Shown: positions 15,207 through 23,054 of the stretch, piece after piece | Layout: each line of letters begins with the position of its first letter | Numbering within the stretch: the first letter of the stretch is position 1 | NCBI RefSeq assembly: GCF_042665525.1 | Contig: NZ_JBHTCQ010000005.1 | Coordinates: 1 to 64,000 of the forward strand | DNA length: 64,000 nt | Reading direction: 5' to 3' | DNA from: Allobogoriella alba | GTDB lineage: Bacteria; Actinomycetota; Actinomycetes; Actinomycetales; Actinomycetaceae | Program-made: the position numbers and the translations under genes | Notes under the pieces: generated by a model | What the model saw: only the letters and a program-made list of their open reading frames with translations | The model's database searches: none | What the model was told of the DNA's origin: nothing

Positions 15207-16241
15207 ATGAGCAGCGACTCCGGGCAGGTCCCGTACCGCGACCTGCTCGCGTCAGGGCCGCCGGAGACGCGGCCGGAGGCGGGACCCACCCAGGCCGGCA
15301 CCACGGAGGCCGGCACCGCTGAGGACGGACCGGTCCTGGTGGTGGTCGCGCCGGGCGAGCTGTCCGCCCGTCCGTACCCGGGGACGACGGCACCTCCGGC
15401 GCCGAAGCCGGAACCGGTCGGCCCTGCGCGCCTCGCGGGACGCCCCAGGTCACGTCCGCGCCTGGGCGGCTACCTCGGGTTCGCCCTCCTGTTGTTCCTG
15501 GGCGTCGGCGTGGCCGGCGCGATCCTCGTGCTCGTCGCCGACGACGTCAGCACCTACTGGGACGAGGAGGTCCCGCTGGGGCAGGAGACGGCCCTCACGC
15601 TGCCGCGCGCCGAGGAACGGTGGATCTGGGTCCCGGAGGGGCACGCCGAGGACGTCGCCTGCACCGCCGGCGACGGCGCCGGAGCGGACCTGCCGATGTC
15701 CAGGGCGCCGGGGGAGCACCACGAGGACTACGAGACCGCATTCCAGTTCCCCACCGGGAACGGCTCCGTGACACTCTCGTGCCGGCTCACCGACGACCCG
15801 CAGAACCCGAGCTGGCAGCCGCAGTCGGCGACCCTGTGGCTGGGTCGCCCCTCGGACCTCACGTACGCGCCGTTCCTGCAGAACGCGATCCTGGTGCTGC
15901 TCGGCGGCCCGGGCGTCGGCGTGCTCGTCCTGGTCCTGGCCATCGTGGCGCAGGTCGCGTACGGGATCGTCCGCCTCGTGCGGCCGTCCGTCGCCCGCGG
16001 ACCGGCCACGGCACCGGCCCCGGAGCCGGTGGACCTCAACACGGCCACCGCGGCAGAGCTCAGGCGCATCCACGGGATCGGGCGGAGCCTGGCAGCCGGC
16101 ATCGTCGCGTGGCGGGAGACCCATGGCCCGTTCGGGTCCGTGGACGATCTCGTGCGCGTGCCGGGCATCGGCCCCTCCACCGTGGACGCCGTGCGCAGCC
16201 AGACGACCGTGTCGGCCGGAGGGTTCCAGCACGCCGAGTGA
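15207..16241 (+). CDS. Membrane protein with C-terminal helix-hairpin-helix (ComEA-like) domain
   Basis: A 344-residue protein with a disordered proline-rich N-terminus (1-80), a transmembrane helix (about 87-111), an extracytoplasmic region (112-222) with two cysteines (C152, C192), a second helix (about 222-250) and a C-terminal double helix-hairpin-helix domain (about 275-335: DLNTATAAELRRIHGIG and LVRVPGIGPSTVDAV). The HhH part resembles ComEA, which binds DNA outside the cell in transformation. Here, with two helices and the positive-inside pattern (RPRSRPR before helix 1, RLVRPSVAR after helix 2), the HhH domain should face the cytoplasm. Function is therefore unclear and a competence role is not supported. 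Confidence 0.78.
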   Translation: MSSDSGQVPYRDLLASGPPETRPEAGPTQAGTTEAGTAEDGPVLVVVAPGELSARPYPGTTAPPAPKPEPVGPARLAGRPRSRPRLGGYLGFALLLFLGVGVAGAILVLVADDVSTYWDEEVPLGQETALTLPRAEERWIWVPEGHAEDVACTAGDGAGADLPMSRAPGEHHEDYETAFQFPTGNGSVTLSCRLTDDPQNPSWQPQSATLWLGRPSDLTYAPFLQNAILVLLGGPGVGVLVLVLAIVAQVAYGIVRLVRPSVARGPATAPAPEPVDLNTATAAELRRIHGIGRSLAAGIVAWRETHGPFGSVDDLVRVPGIGPSTVDAVRSQTTVSAGGFQHAE

Positions 16242-16257
16242 CGCGGCACCGCAGCTC

Positions 16258-16288
16258 GAGCGCCCGACAGTGAGCTTCACGGGCGCTC
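16258..16288. terminator. Bidirectional terminator hairpin
   Basis: A perfect 8-bp stem GAGCGCCC/GGGCGCTC encloses an inner GTGA/TCAC stem. It lies between the convergent HhH protein gene and the ferredoxin reductase gene and could stop both transcripts. No U-tract. Confidence 0.7.
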
Positions 16289-16326
16289 ACCACCGGCGCT
16301 GACGGTGCCGGACCGGTCGTGCCGGC

Positions 16327-17733
16327 TCAGTACAGCCGGCCCTCGTGCTCCTCGCCCCGCGAGATCGCGGTCATGGTGTCCCGGTCGACGACCTTGATCC
16401 GCTCGCGCGGCCCGTCGGTGAACTGGGCACCCAGCTGCTGCTCGAAGGCGTCCAGCAGCTCCCAGCCCTGCCAGGTCGTGTACCGCACGCCGGCCGCGTC
16501 GAGCGCCGCCAGCATGGCGTCGTGGCCCACCTCCGCGTCGTCCTCGGAACGGGCCTGGAGCAGTCCGGCCTCGGCGTCGGCGACGAGGTGCCCGATCGTC
16601 TGCCGCGCGTCGGACTTCGTGGAGCCGATGAGGCCGACCGGACCGCGCTTGACCCAGCCGGTGGCGTACAGTCCGGGCAGCCACTCGCCGTCCTCGCCCA
16701 GCACACGGCCCTCGATGTTCGGGATCACGCCGCGCACCTCGTCGAACGGGACGCCCGGGATCGGCGAGGAGAAGTAGCCGACGGCGCGGTAGACCGCCTG
16801 CACGGGCGTGTCCACGTACTCGCCCGTGCCGCGGACGTTGCCGTCGCCCGTGAGCTCGGTGCGCTCGGTGCGGATCGCCTCGACCTTGCCGTCGCCGAGG
16901 ATCTCCACCGGCCGGTGCAGGAAGTGCAGGTGGATGCGGCGGGACGCGGTGCGCTCGTCCTCCTCCTTGAGCGTCCAGTCGATGAGCGTCTTGACGACCT
17001 GCTTGGTCTGGTTGGACGCCCGGATCGCCTCCTCCGAGCCCTCGTCGAACTGGAAGTCCTCGTCGTACACGACGACGTCGACGTCCGGCACCTGACCGAG
17101 CTCGCGCAGCTCGAGCGGCGTGAACTTCACCTGGGCCGGGCCGCGGCGGCCGAAGACGTGGACGTCGGTGATCCTGTTGGACCGCAGGCCCTCGGCCACG
17201 TTCTCCGGGATCTCGGTGGGCATGAGGTCCTCGACGTGCTTCGTGAGCATTCTTGCGACGTCGAGCGCGACGTTCCCGACGCCGATGACCGCCACCTGCT
17301 CGGCGTCGAGCGGCCAGGTCCGCTGCACGTCGGGATGCCCGTCGTACCAGGAGACGAAGTCCGCGCCGCCGTAGCTGCCCTCGAGGTCGACGCCGGGGAT
17401 GTCCAGCGGGGCGTCCCGGTCCGAGCCGGTGGAGAGGATGACGGCGTCGTAGTGCTTCTGCAGGTCCGCGAGGGAGACGTCCGTGCCGACCGCGACGTTC
17501 CCGACGAGGCGGATGTCCCCCCGCTGGAGGATCTTGTACAGCGCGACGATGATCTGCTTGATCCGCGGATGGTCCGGGGCGACGCCGTAGCGCACCAGCC
17601 CGAAGGGTGCCGGCATCCGCTCGAAGAGGTCGATGCTGACCTCCAGCCCGGACTTCGACAGGATGTCTGCGGCGTAGATGCCGGCCGGACCGGCACCGAC
17701 GAGTGCCACGCTCAACGGGCGGGAGTTGGTCAC
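16327..17733 (-). CDS. Ferredoxin--NADP+ reductase, FprA/adrenodoxin-reductase type
   Basis: A 468-residue flavoprotein that passes electrons between NADPH and ferredoxin. The N-terminal FAD motif VGAGPAGIYAADIL is at about residues 12-25, the DHPRIKQI signature of this group follows, the NADPH-binding VIGVGNVALDVARML lies near residue 157, and the C-terminal GWVKRGPVGLIGSTKSDA closes the FAD site. It resembles mycobacterial FprA, not the plant-type FNR. The GTG at 17733 has a GAGAGG ribosome-binding site. It is a single gene with its own promoter. Confidence 0.92.
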   Translation of the reverse strand: MTNSRPLSVALVGAGPAGIYAADILSKSGLEVSIDLFERMPAPFGLVRYGVAPDHPRIKQIIVALYKILQRGDIRLVGNVAVGTDVSLADLQKHYDAVILSTGSDRDAPLDIPGVDLEGSYGGADFVSWYDGHPDVQRTWPLDAEQVAVIGVGNVALDVARMLTKHVEDLMPTEIPENVAEGLRSNRITDVHVFGRRGPAQVKFTPLELRELGQVPDVDVVVYDEDFQFDEGSEEAIRASNQTKQVVKTLIDWTLKEEDERTASRRIHLHFLHRPVEILGDGKVEAIRTERTELTGDGNVRGTGEYVDTPVQAVYRAVGYFSSPIPGVPFDEVRGVIPNIEGRVLGEDGEWLPGLYATGWVKRGPVGLIGSTKSDARQTIGHLVADAEAGLLQARSEDDAEVGHDAMLAALDAAGVRYTTWQGWELLDAFEQQLGAQFTDGPRERIKVVDRDTMTAISRGEEHEGRLY

Positions 17734-17801
17734 GGGTACCTCTCGACGGCGGGAGCTGCCCGCGCGCGCAGGTGGCGCTGCCGGGCGGGTGTGCGGCGTC
17801 C

Positions 17802-17807
17802 AGTCTA
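17802..17807 (-). promoter_or_regulatory. -10 element (TAGACT) of the ferredoxin reductase gene
   Basis: On the minus strand the 10-mer CTCATAGACT lies about 70 bases upstream of the GTG start. The same 10-mer occurs in front of the geranylgeranyl reductase homologue at 38084-38093. TAGACT fits TANNNT. No clear -35 element. Confidence 0.5.
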
Positions 17808-17920
17808 TGAGGCCTGCGGGAGGTCGTTCCGGGGACGGGACGTAGGTCACACTCCCGCGGGCGCGGGTCGCGGGCTGGACCGCCGCGCGCGAGCGGCCAG
17901 GCCTGTGCGAGTGTTCGACC

Positions 17921-18847
17921 GTGGCCGACGACAGCACCGCGAACCGCTCCGGCCTGGTCATGGGCCTCTCGGCCTACGTGCTGTGGGGCCTCATCCCCGT
18001 CTACTTCCGGCTCATCGACCGGGCCGGCGCGGTCGAGATCGTCGCGCACCGGATCGTCTGGGCGCTGCTGCTGTGCCTCGTGGTCATGGCCGTCACGCGT
18101 CAGCTGGGCGGGATCCTCGCCATCGTCCGCCGGCCGCGCACGCTCGCGCTCGTGTCGCTCGCGGCCGGGTTCATCGCCGTGAACTGGCTCGTGTACGTCT
18201 ACGGGGTCAACACCGGCCGGACGGTCGACGCGGCCCTCGGCTACTTCATCAACCCGATCGTGACGGTGCTGCTCGCCGTGGCCGTGCTGCGCGAGCGGCT
18301 GCGCCCCCTGCAGTGGGTGGCCTCCGGGCTGGGCGCCGCCGCGGTGGTCGTCATCGCGGTCGGGTACGGGCAGCTGCCGTGGATCTCGCTGTGCCTGGCC
18401 GGCTCGTTCGGCCTGTACGGGCTGGTGAAGAACCGCGTGGGCCGCACCGTCGGGGCGCTGCCGGGCCTCGCGGCCGAGACCGCCGTGCTCGCCCCGCTCG
18501 CGGCGGTGTACCTGGTCACTCTCGGCGCCGCCGGGACCGGGGCGTTCGGCGAGGACGCCGGCTTCAGCCTGCTGCTGACCGTCTCGGGCCCGGCAACGGC
18601 GGTGCCCCTGCTGCTGTTCGCGGCCGCCGCCCGCCGGCTCCCGCTGAGCGTGGTCGGCATGCTGCAGTACGCCGCCCCGGTGCTGCAGCTCGCCGTCGGG
18701 GTGCTCCTCTTCCACGAGCCGATGCCGCCGGAGCGGCTCGCCGGGTTCGTCATCGTGTGGGTCGCCATCGCGGTGCTCACGGTCGACGGGTTCCGGCACC
18801 GGCCGCGGCTGGCGCGGCGCACGACGATCGACCCGCCACGGTTGTGA
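17921..18847 (+). CDS. rarD: RarD-type EamA-domain transporter
   Basis: A ten-helix drug/metabolite-transporter-superfamily protein (308 aa). The start SGLVMGLSAYVLWGLIPVYFR and EIVAHRIVWALL are diagnostic of RarD, and the second EamA repeat begins near residue 155. Although named for chloramphenicol sensitivity in Pseudomonas, the physiological substrate of RarD is not known. It starts with GTG at 17921 with no obvious ribosome-binding site. It diverges from the ferredoxin reductase and converges on the polyprenyl synthase. Confidence 0.88.
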   Translation: MADDSTANRSGLVMGLSAYVLWGLIPVYFRLIDRAGAVEIVAHRIVWALLLCLVVMAVTRQLGGILAIVRRPRTLALVSLAAGFIAVNWLVYVYGVNTGRTVDAALGYFINPIVTVLLAVAVLRERLRPLQWVASGLGAAAVVVIAVGYGQLPWISLCLAGSFGLYGLVKNRVGRTVGALPGLAAETAVLAPLAAVYLVTLGAAGTGAFGEDAGFSLLLTVSGPATAVPLLLFAAAARRLPLSVVGMLQYAAPVLQLAVGVLLFHEPMPPERLAGFVIVWVAIAVLTVDGFRHRPRLARRTTIDPPRL

Positions 18848-18895
18848 GGACCACACCCCGGGCCCCCGTCAGGCCGGGAGGCCGGGCGCCACGGG

Positions 18896-19924
18896 TCAGG
18901 CCAGGCGGTCCACCAGCAGCCGCGCGAAGGCGGTGAACGCGTCCTTCACGGAGGACTCGGGCAGCGGGTCGAGCTCGGCGACGGCGTCGTGCGCCCACCG
19001 CTCGGCGAGCGAGCGGGCCTCCGCGACGACCTCGTGGGCGCGCAGGTCGGCGACGAGCGAGCGCAGCGTCTCCTCCGAGGAGAGCTCCTCGGCGCGCAGC
19101 CGGTCCAGCACCGCGACGCCGCTGGCGTCCAGCGCGCCGGTGGCCTGACGCTGGCGCAGGAGCAGCACGGGCATCGTGTCCACGCCCTCACGCAGGTCGG
19201 TGCCCGGCGTCTTGCCGGTGGTCGCGGAGTCGTCGGAGAGGTCGATGACGTCGTCGGCGAGCTGGAAGGCCACCCCGACCTTCTGGCCGTAGCGCATGAG
19301 CATCCGGGCGATCTCCGGCGGGGCGTCGGAGAACGTGGCGCCGTACCGGGCCGAGGTCGCGATGAGCGAGCCGGTCTTGTCCGCCAGCACCTGCAGGTAG
19401 TGCGCGACGGCGTCCTCGCCGTCGACCGGCCCCATGGTCTCGTGGAGCTGACCGAGGCAGAGCCGCTCAAAGGTCTCCGCATGCACCCGGACCGCCTCCG
19501 CGCCGAGCGAGGCGATGATCCGTGAGGCGCGCGCGAAGAGCAGGTCGCCGGTGAGGATCGCCACCGAGTTGCCCCACACCTCGTGCGCGGTCGGGGCGCC
19601 GCGCCGCATCGTCGCCGAGTCCATGACGTCGTCGTGGTACAGCGTCGCCAGGTGGGTCAGCTCGACGGCCACGGCTGCGGCGCGGACCTGCTCGTTCTGT
19701 CCCCCGCCGAGCTCGGCGGCCAGCAGGGTCAGGAGCGGGCGGAGCCGCTTCCCGCCGGCGGCCGCCAGGTGCGCGGTGGCCGGGTCGACGAGGCGGTCGG
19801 CACCGACGACCGCCTCACGGAGCTCGTGCTCGACGTGGTCGAGCACCGGGTGGAGGCGTTCCTCGAGCGCCTCGTCCCCCAGGGGCAGCATCGGCGTGGT
19901 GGTCACAGGCAGAACGGTACTCAT
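18896..19924 (-). CDS. Polyprenyl diphosphate synthase (probable menaquinone side chain)
   Basis: A 342-residue trans-isoprenyl diphosphate synthase that extends an allylic diphosphate with IPP. The first aspartate-rich motif DDVMD (near residue 98), the second DDVID (near residue 223), GGKRLRP and the GQ motif of the family are present. Medium/long-chain enzymes of this type make the menaquinone tail. Its ATG overlaps the stop of nuoN (ATGA), so it is the final gene of the nuo transcript. In mycobacteria the homologue (grcC1) lies beside the GGR/menG genes, which here are at the other end of the nuo operon. Chain length cannot be read from sequence. Confidence 0.92.
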   Translation of the reverse strand: MSTVLPVTTTPMLPLGDEALEERLHPVLDHVEHELREAVVGADRLVDPATAHLAAAGGKRLRPLLTLLAAELGGGQNEQVRAAAVAVELTHLATLYHDDVMDSATMRRGAPTAHEVWGNSVAILTGDLLFARASRIIASLGAEAVRVHAETFERLCLGQLHETMGPVDGEDAVAHYLQVLADKTGSLIATSARYGATFSDAPPEIARMLMRYGQKVGVAFQLADDVIDLSDDSATTGKTPGTDLREGVDTMPVLLLRQRQATGALDASGVAVLDRLRAEELSSEETLRSLVADLRAHEVVAEARSLAERWAHDAVAELDPLPESSVKDAFTAFARLLVDRLA

Positions 19925-21486
19925 GGCAGGAAGGTGGCCGCCTGCCCCGCGAGCTCGAGCAGCGGACCGGGCAGCACACCGAGCAGGACGGTGCCGGCCA
20001 GGCAGACCGTCACCCCGACGGTCGTCAGACCCTCGGAGCTGACGACCACGACCGTGTCCCCGTCCGGCTCGGTGAAGAACATGAGCACCACGAGCCGCAC
20101 GTAGAAGAACGCGGTCGCCGCCGACGCGAGGACGGCCAGGACCACCAGGACGGTCTGCCCACCGGCCACGGCGGCGGAGAACACCGAGAACTTGCCGACG
20201 AACCCAGCGGTGAGCGGGATGCCCGCGAAGGACAGCAGGAACACCGTCATCCCGACCGCCGCGATCGGGCTACGGCGGCCCAGGCCGGCCCACTGCGCGA
20301 TGTGGTTGGCCTCGCCGGTGACGTTCCCGTCCGGGTCCCGCTCCCGGACGAGGGTCACCAGCGCGAAGGCGCCGACCGTGGCGAGCCCGTAGGCCAGCAG
20401 GTAGAACAGCACGCCGGAGACCGCGGCCTGCTCGTAGGCGACGACGCCGACCAGCAGGAACCCGGCGTGGGCGATCGAGGAGTACGCGAGCATCCGCTTG
20501 ACGTCGCTCTGCACGATGCCCACGACGGTGCCCACGAGCATCGTCAACGCGGCGACCGCCCAGAAGAACGGCGTCAGGTCCCAGCTCAGGTCGGGCAGGG
20601 CGACATAGACGAACCGCACCAGGGCGACGAGCGCCGCCAGCTTGGTCGCCGCCGCCATGAACCCGGTCACCGGGGTCGGCGCGCCGGTGTAGACGTCGGG
20701 CGTCCAGGAGTGGAACGGGACGGCACCGACCTTGAACAGCAGGCCGGCGATGACCAGGACCGCTCCGCCCAGCAGCAGGTAGTCCATGCCGACGGTCGTC
20801 GGAACCGCCTCGGACAGGCCGGAGAAGGTGATCGATCCGGAGTAGCCGTACAGCAGGGCGATGCCGAAGATCATGAACGCCGAGGCGAAGGCACCGAGGA
20901 GGAAGTACTTCAGCGACGCCTCCTGCGACAGCAGCCGGCGGCGCCGGGCCAGGCCGCACAGGACGTACAGCGGCAGCGAGAGCACCTCGAGCGCGATGAA
21001 CAGCGTCAGCAGGTCGTTCGCCTGCGCGAAGACGAACATGCCGCTCAGGGCGAAGAGCGTGAGCGGGTACACCTCGGTCTGGGCGAGTCCGGCGCGGGTC
21101 GCGTCGGCCTCGGCGGTGGAGCCGGGCCGGGCGGCGGCCTGGGCGACGAACGCCCCCTCGCCCGACTCGGTCCGGTCGGCGATCACCAGCAGGCCGACGA
21201 AGCCGAGCAGCGCCAGCACCGCCTGCGCCGCGAGGGCGGGGCCGTCCTCGACGACGGATGAGCCGATGACGTGCTGCGGGCCGGAGCTGCTCACCTCGGT
21301 CCACCGCCACACGACGGCGACGAGCGCGAGCGAGGCCGCGAGGAGGCCGAGGACGAGCTGGACCACCCGGCGCGGCCCGCGGGGCACGAAGGCCTCGACG
21401 AGCACGCCGGCGACCGCGGCGCCGGCGACCACGAGGGTCGGCAGCAACGCCGACCAGACGATGGACGGAGCTTCGAACGTGGTCAC
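19921..21486 (-). CDS. nuoN: NADH-quinone oxidoreductase subunit N
   Basis: An antiporter-like proton-channel subunit of complex I (521 aa) with about 14 transmembrane helices. The core FKVGAVPFHSWTPDVYTGAPTP contains the conserved lysine and histidine of this family, and DLLTLFIALEVLSLPLYVL contains the conserved glutamate of helix 5. It overlaps both neighbours (nuoM stop/start and the polyprenyl synthase) by 4 bases. Confidence 0.97.
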   Translation of the reverse strand: MTTFEAPSIVWSALLPTLVVAGAAVAGVLVEAFVPRGPRRVVQLVLGLLAASLALVAVVWRWTEVSSSGPQHVIGSSVVEDGPALAAQAVLALLGFVGLLVIADRTESGEGAFVAQAAARPGSTAEADATRAGLAQTEVYPLTLFALSGMFVFAQANDLLTLFIALEVLSLPLYVLCGLARRRRLLSQEASLKYFLLGAFASAFMIFGIALLYGYSGSITFSGLSEAVPTTVGMDYLLLGGAVLVIAGLLFKVGAVPFHSWTPDVYTGAPTPVTGFMAAATKLAALVALVRFVYVALPDLSWDLTPFFWAVAALTMLVGTVVGIVQSDVKRMLAYSSIAHAGFLLVGVVAYEQAAVSGVLFYLLAYGLATVGAFALVTLVRERDPDGNVTGEANHIAQWAGLGRRSPIAAVGMTVFLLSFAGIPLTAGFVGKFSVFSAAVAGGQTVLVVLAVLASAATAFFYVRLVVLMFFTEPDGDTVVVVSSEGLTTVGVTVCLAGTVLLGVLPGPLLELAGQAATFLP

Positions 21487-23039
21487 TGCGTGCTCCCTTC
21501 ATCGCCCGCCGCGCTGTCGATCGAGGCCGGTTGCGCCAGGGCGAGATCCTCGGCCACCGGGGTCACGACGTCGACCACCGGCGCCGGGTAGATGCCGAGC
21601 ACGAGCATCGCGGCGACCAGCGGCACCATGACCCACCGCTCCCGCACGCCGAGGTCGGGCAGCTCGGCGAGACCGTCCCTGGTGGGGCCGGTGAAGATCC
21701 GCTGGTACGGCAGCAGCAGGTAGACGGCCGCGATGATGACGCCGAGCACCGCGACGGCGCCCGCCACCACGGAGACCCGGAACGTCCCGACGATCACGAG
21801 GTACTCGGGGATGAAGCCGCTCAGGCCGGGCAGCGAGATGAGCGCCAGGCCCGAGACGAGGAACGTGCCGGCCAGCACCGGAGCAACCTTCTGCAGGCCG
21901 CCGTAGGCCGGGATCTCCTGCGTGCCGCCGCGGTGCGTGAGGAACCCTGCGGCCAGGAACATCGCCGCCGTCGCCACACCGTGGGCGACCATGTAGACCA
22001 TCGCACCGGTCAGGGCAACCTGGTCGCGGACGAAGATGCCCAGGACGATGAAGCCGAAGTGGCTCACCGACGTGAACGCGATGAGCCGCATGAGGTCACG
22101 CTGCCCCACGGCGAGCAGGCCGCCGTAGATGATCGAGACCAGGGCGAGCGCGATGACCAGCGGCGCCGCCCACTCCGCCGCGTTCGGGAAGAGCGGCAGG
22201 CACAGGGCGATCATGCCGAAGGTGCCGATCTTGTCCAGCACGCCCACCAGCAGCACCGACGCGCCGGGCGGGGCCTGCTCCGCGGTGTCCGGCAGCCACG
22301 TGTGCACCGGCCACAGTGGCGCCTTGATGGCGAAGGCGATGAAGAAGGAGACGAACAGCAGCCGCTCGGCCCACACCGGGACCTCGAGGGCTCCGGCGAG
22401 GTTCTCGATGAGGAAGGCCTGCTCACCGCCGGGTCCGAGGACGTACAGCGAGACGACGCCGACCAGCATGATGAACCCGCCGACGAGCGAGTAGAGCAGG
22501 AACTTCAGCGCCGCGGGCCGGCGGCGTGGACCGCCGTAGCTGCCGACGAGGAAGTAGACCGGGACGAGCACGGCCTCGAAGAGCACGTAGAAGAGGAACA
22601 CGTCCCGGGCGGCGAAGACGCCCACGACGAGGGCCTCGAGCGCGAGGACCAGGGCGATGAACCCCGCCTGCCGGCGCTCGACCTGCTCCCCCTCGGCCGG
22701 GACCTCGTGCTCGCGCCAGGCGGCCAGCAGCACGACCGGGACGAGGAAGACGATCAGCAGCACCATCGCGAGGCCGAGGCCGTTGACGCCGACCGCGTAG
22801 GACGCGCCGATCTGCGGGATCCAGGCGTGGGTCTCGATGAGCTGGACCTCGCCGCCGGCGCCGAGGTCGAACGCCGTCGTCATGACGACGGCGAGCGCGA
22901 CCTCCACGAGTGCGACCGCCATGCCGAAGGGGCGGGCGACGCGGCGCAGCGGCGGCACCAGCCACAGCAGGGCGGCGGCCGCGAGCGGCACCACGATCAG
23001 CACGGTCAGCCACGGGGCCATCGGTTCGACTCCATCCAT
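21483..23039 (-). CDS. nuoM: NADH-quinone oxidoreductase subunit M
   Basis: Antiporter-like membrane subunit (518 aa). The AIKAPLWPVHTWLPDTAEQAP motif with its proton-path lysine and histidine, and the conserved glutamate in FYVLFEAVLVPVYFLVGSYG, are present. The ATG at 23039 follows a GGAGGGG ribosome-binding site at good spacing. It lies 15 bases downstream of nuoL and overlaps nuoN by 4 bases. Confidence 0.97.
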   Translation of the reverse strand: MDGVEPMAPWLTVLIVVPLAAAALLWLVPPLRRVARPFGMAVALVEVALAVVMTTAFDLGAGGEVQLIETHAWIPQIGASYAVGVNGLGLAMVLLIVFLVPVVLLAAWREHEVPAEGEQVERRQAGFIALVLALEALVVGVFAARDVFLFYVLFEAVLVPVYFLVGSYGGPRRRPAALKFLLYSLVGGFIMLVGVVSLYVLGPGGEQAFLIENLAGALEVPVWAERLLFVSFFIAFAIKAPLWPVHTWLPDTAEQAPPGASVLLVGVLDKIGTFGMIALCLPLFPNAAEWAAPLVIALALVSIIYGGLLAVGQRDLMRLIAFTSVSHFGFIVLGIFVRDQVALTGAMVYMVAHGVATAAMFLAAGFLTHRGGTQEIPAYGGLQKVAPVLAGTFLVSGLALISLPGLSGFIPEYLVIVGTFRVSVVAGAVAVLGVIIAAVYLLLPYQRIFTGPTRDGLAELPDLGVRERWVMVPLVAAMLVLGIYPAPVVDVVTPVAEDLALAQPASIDSAAGDEGSTQ

Positions 23040-23054
23040 GTGTCGGTCCCCTCC

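Noticed and set aside
15207..16241. Competence protein ComEA
   Set aside because: Only the HhH tail matches. Topology and the extra external domain differ, and no comEC or comEB homologue is nearby.
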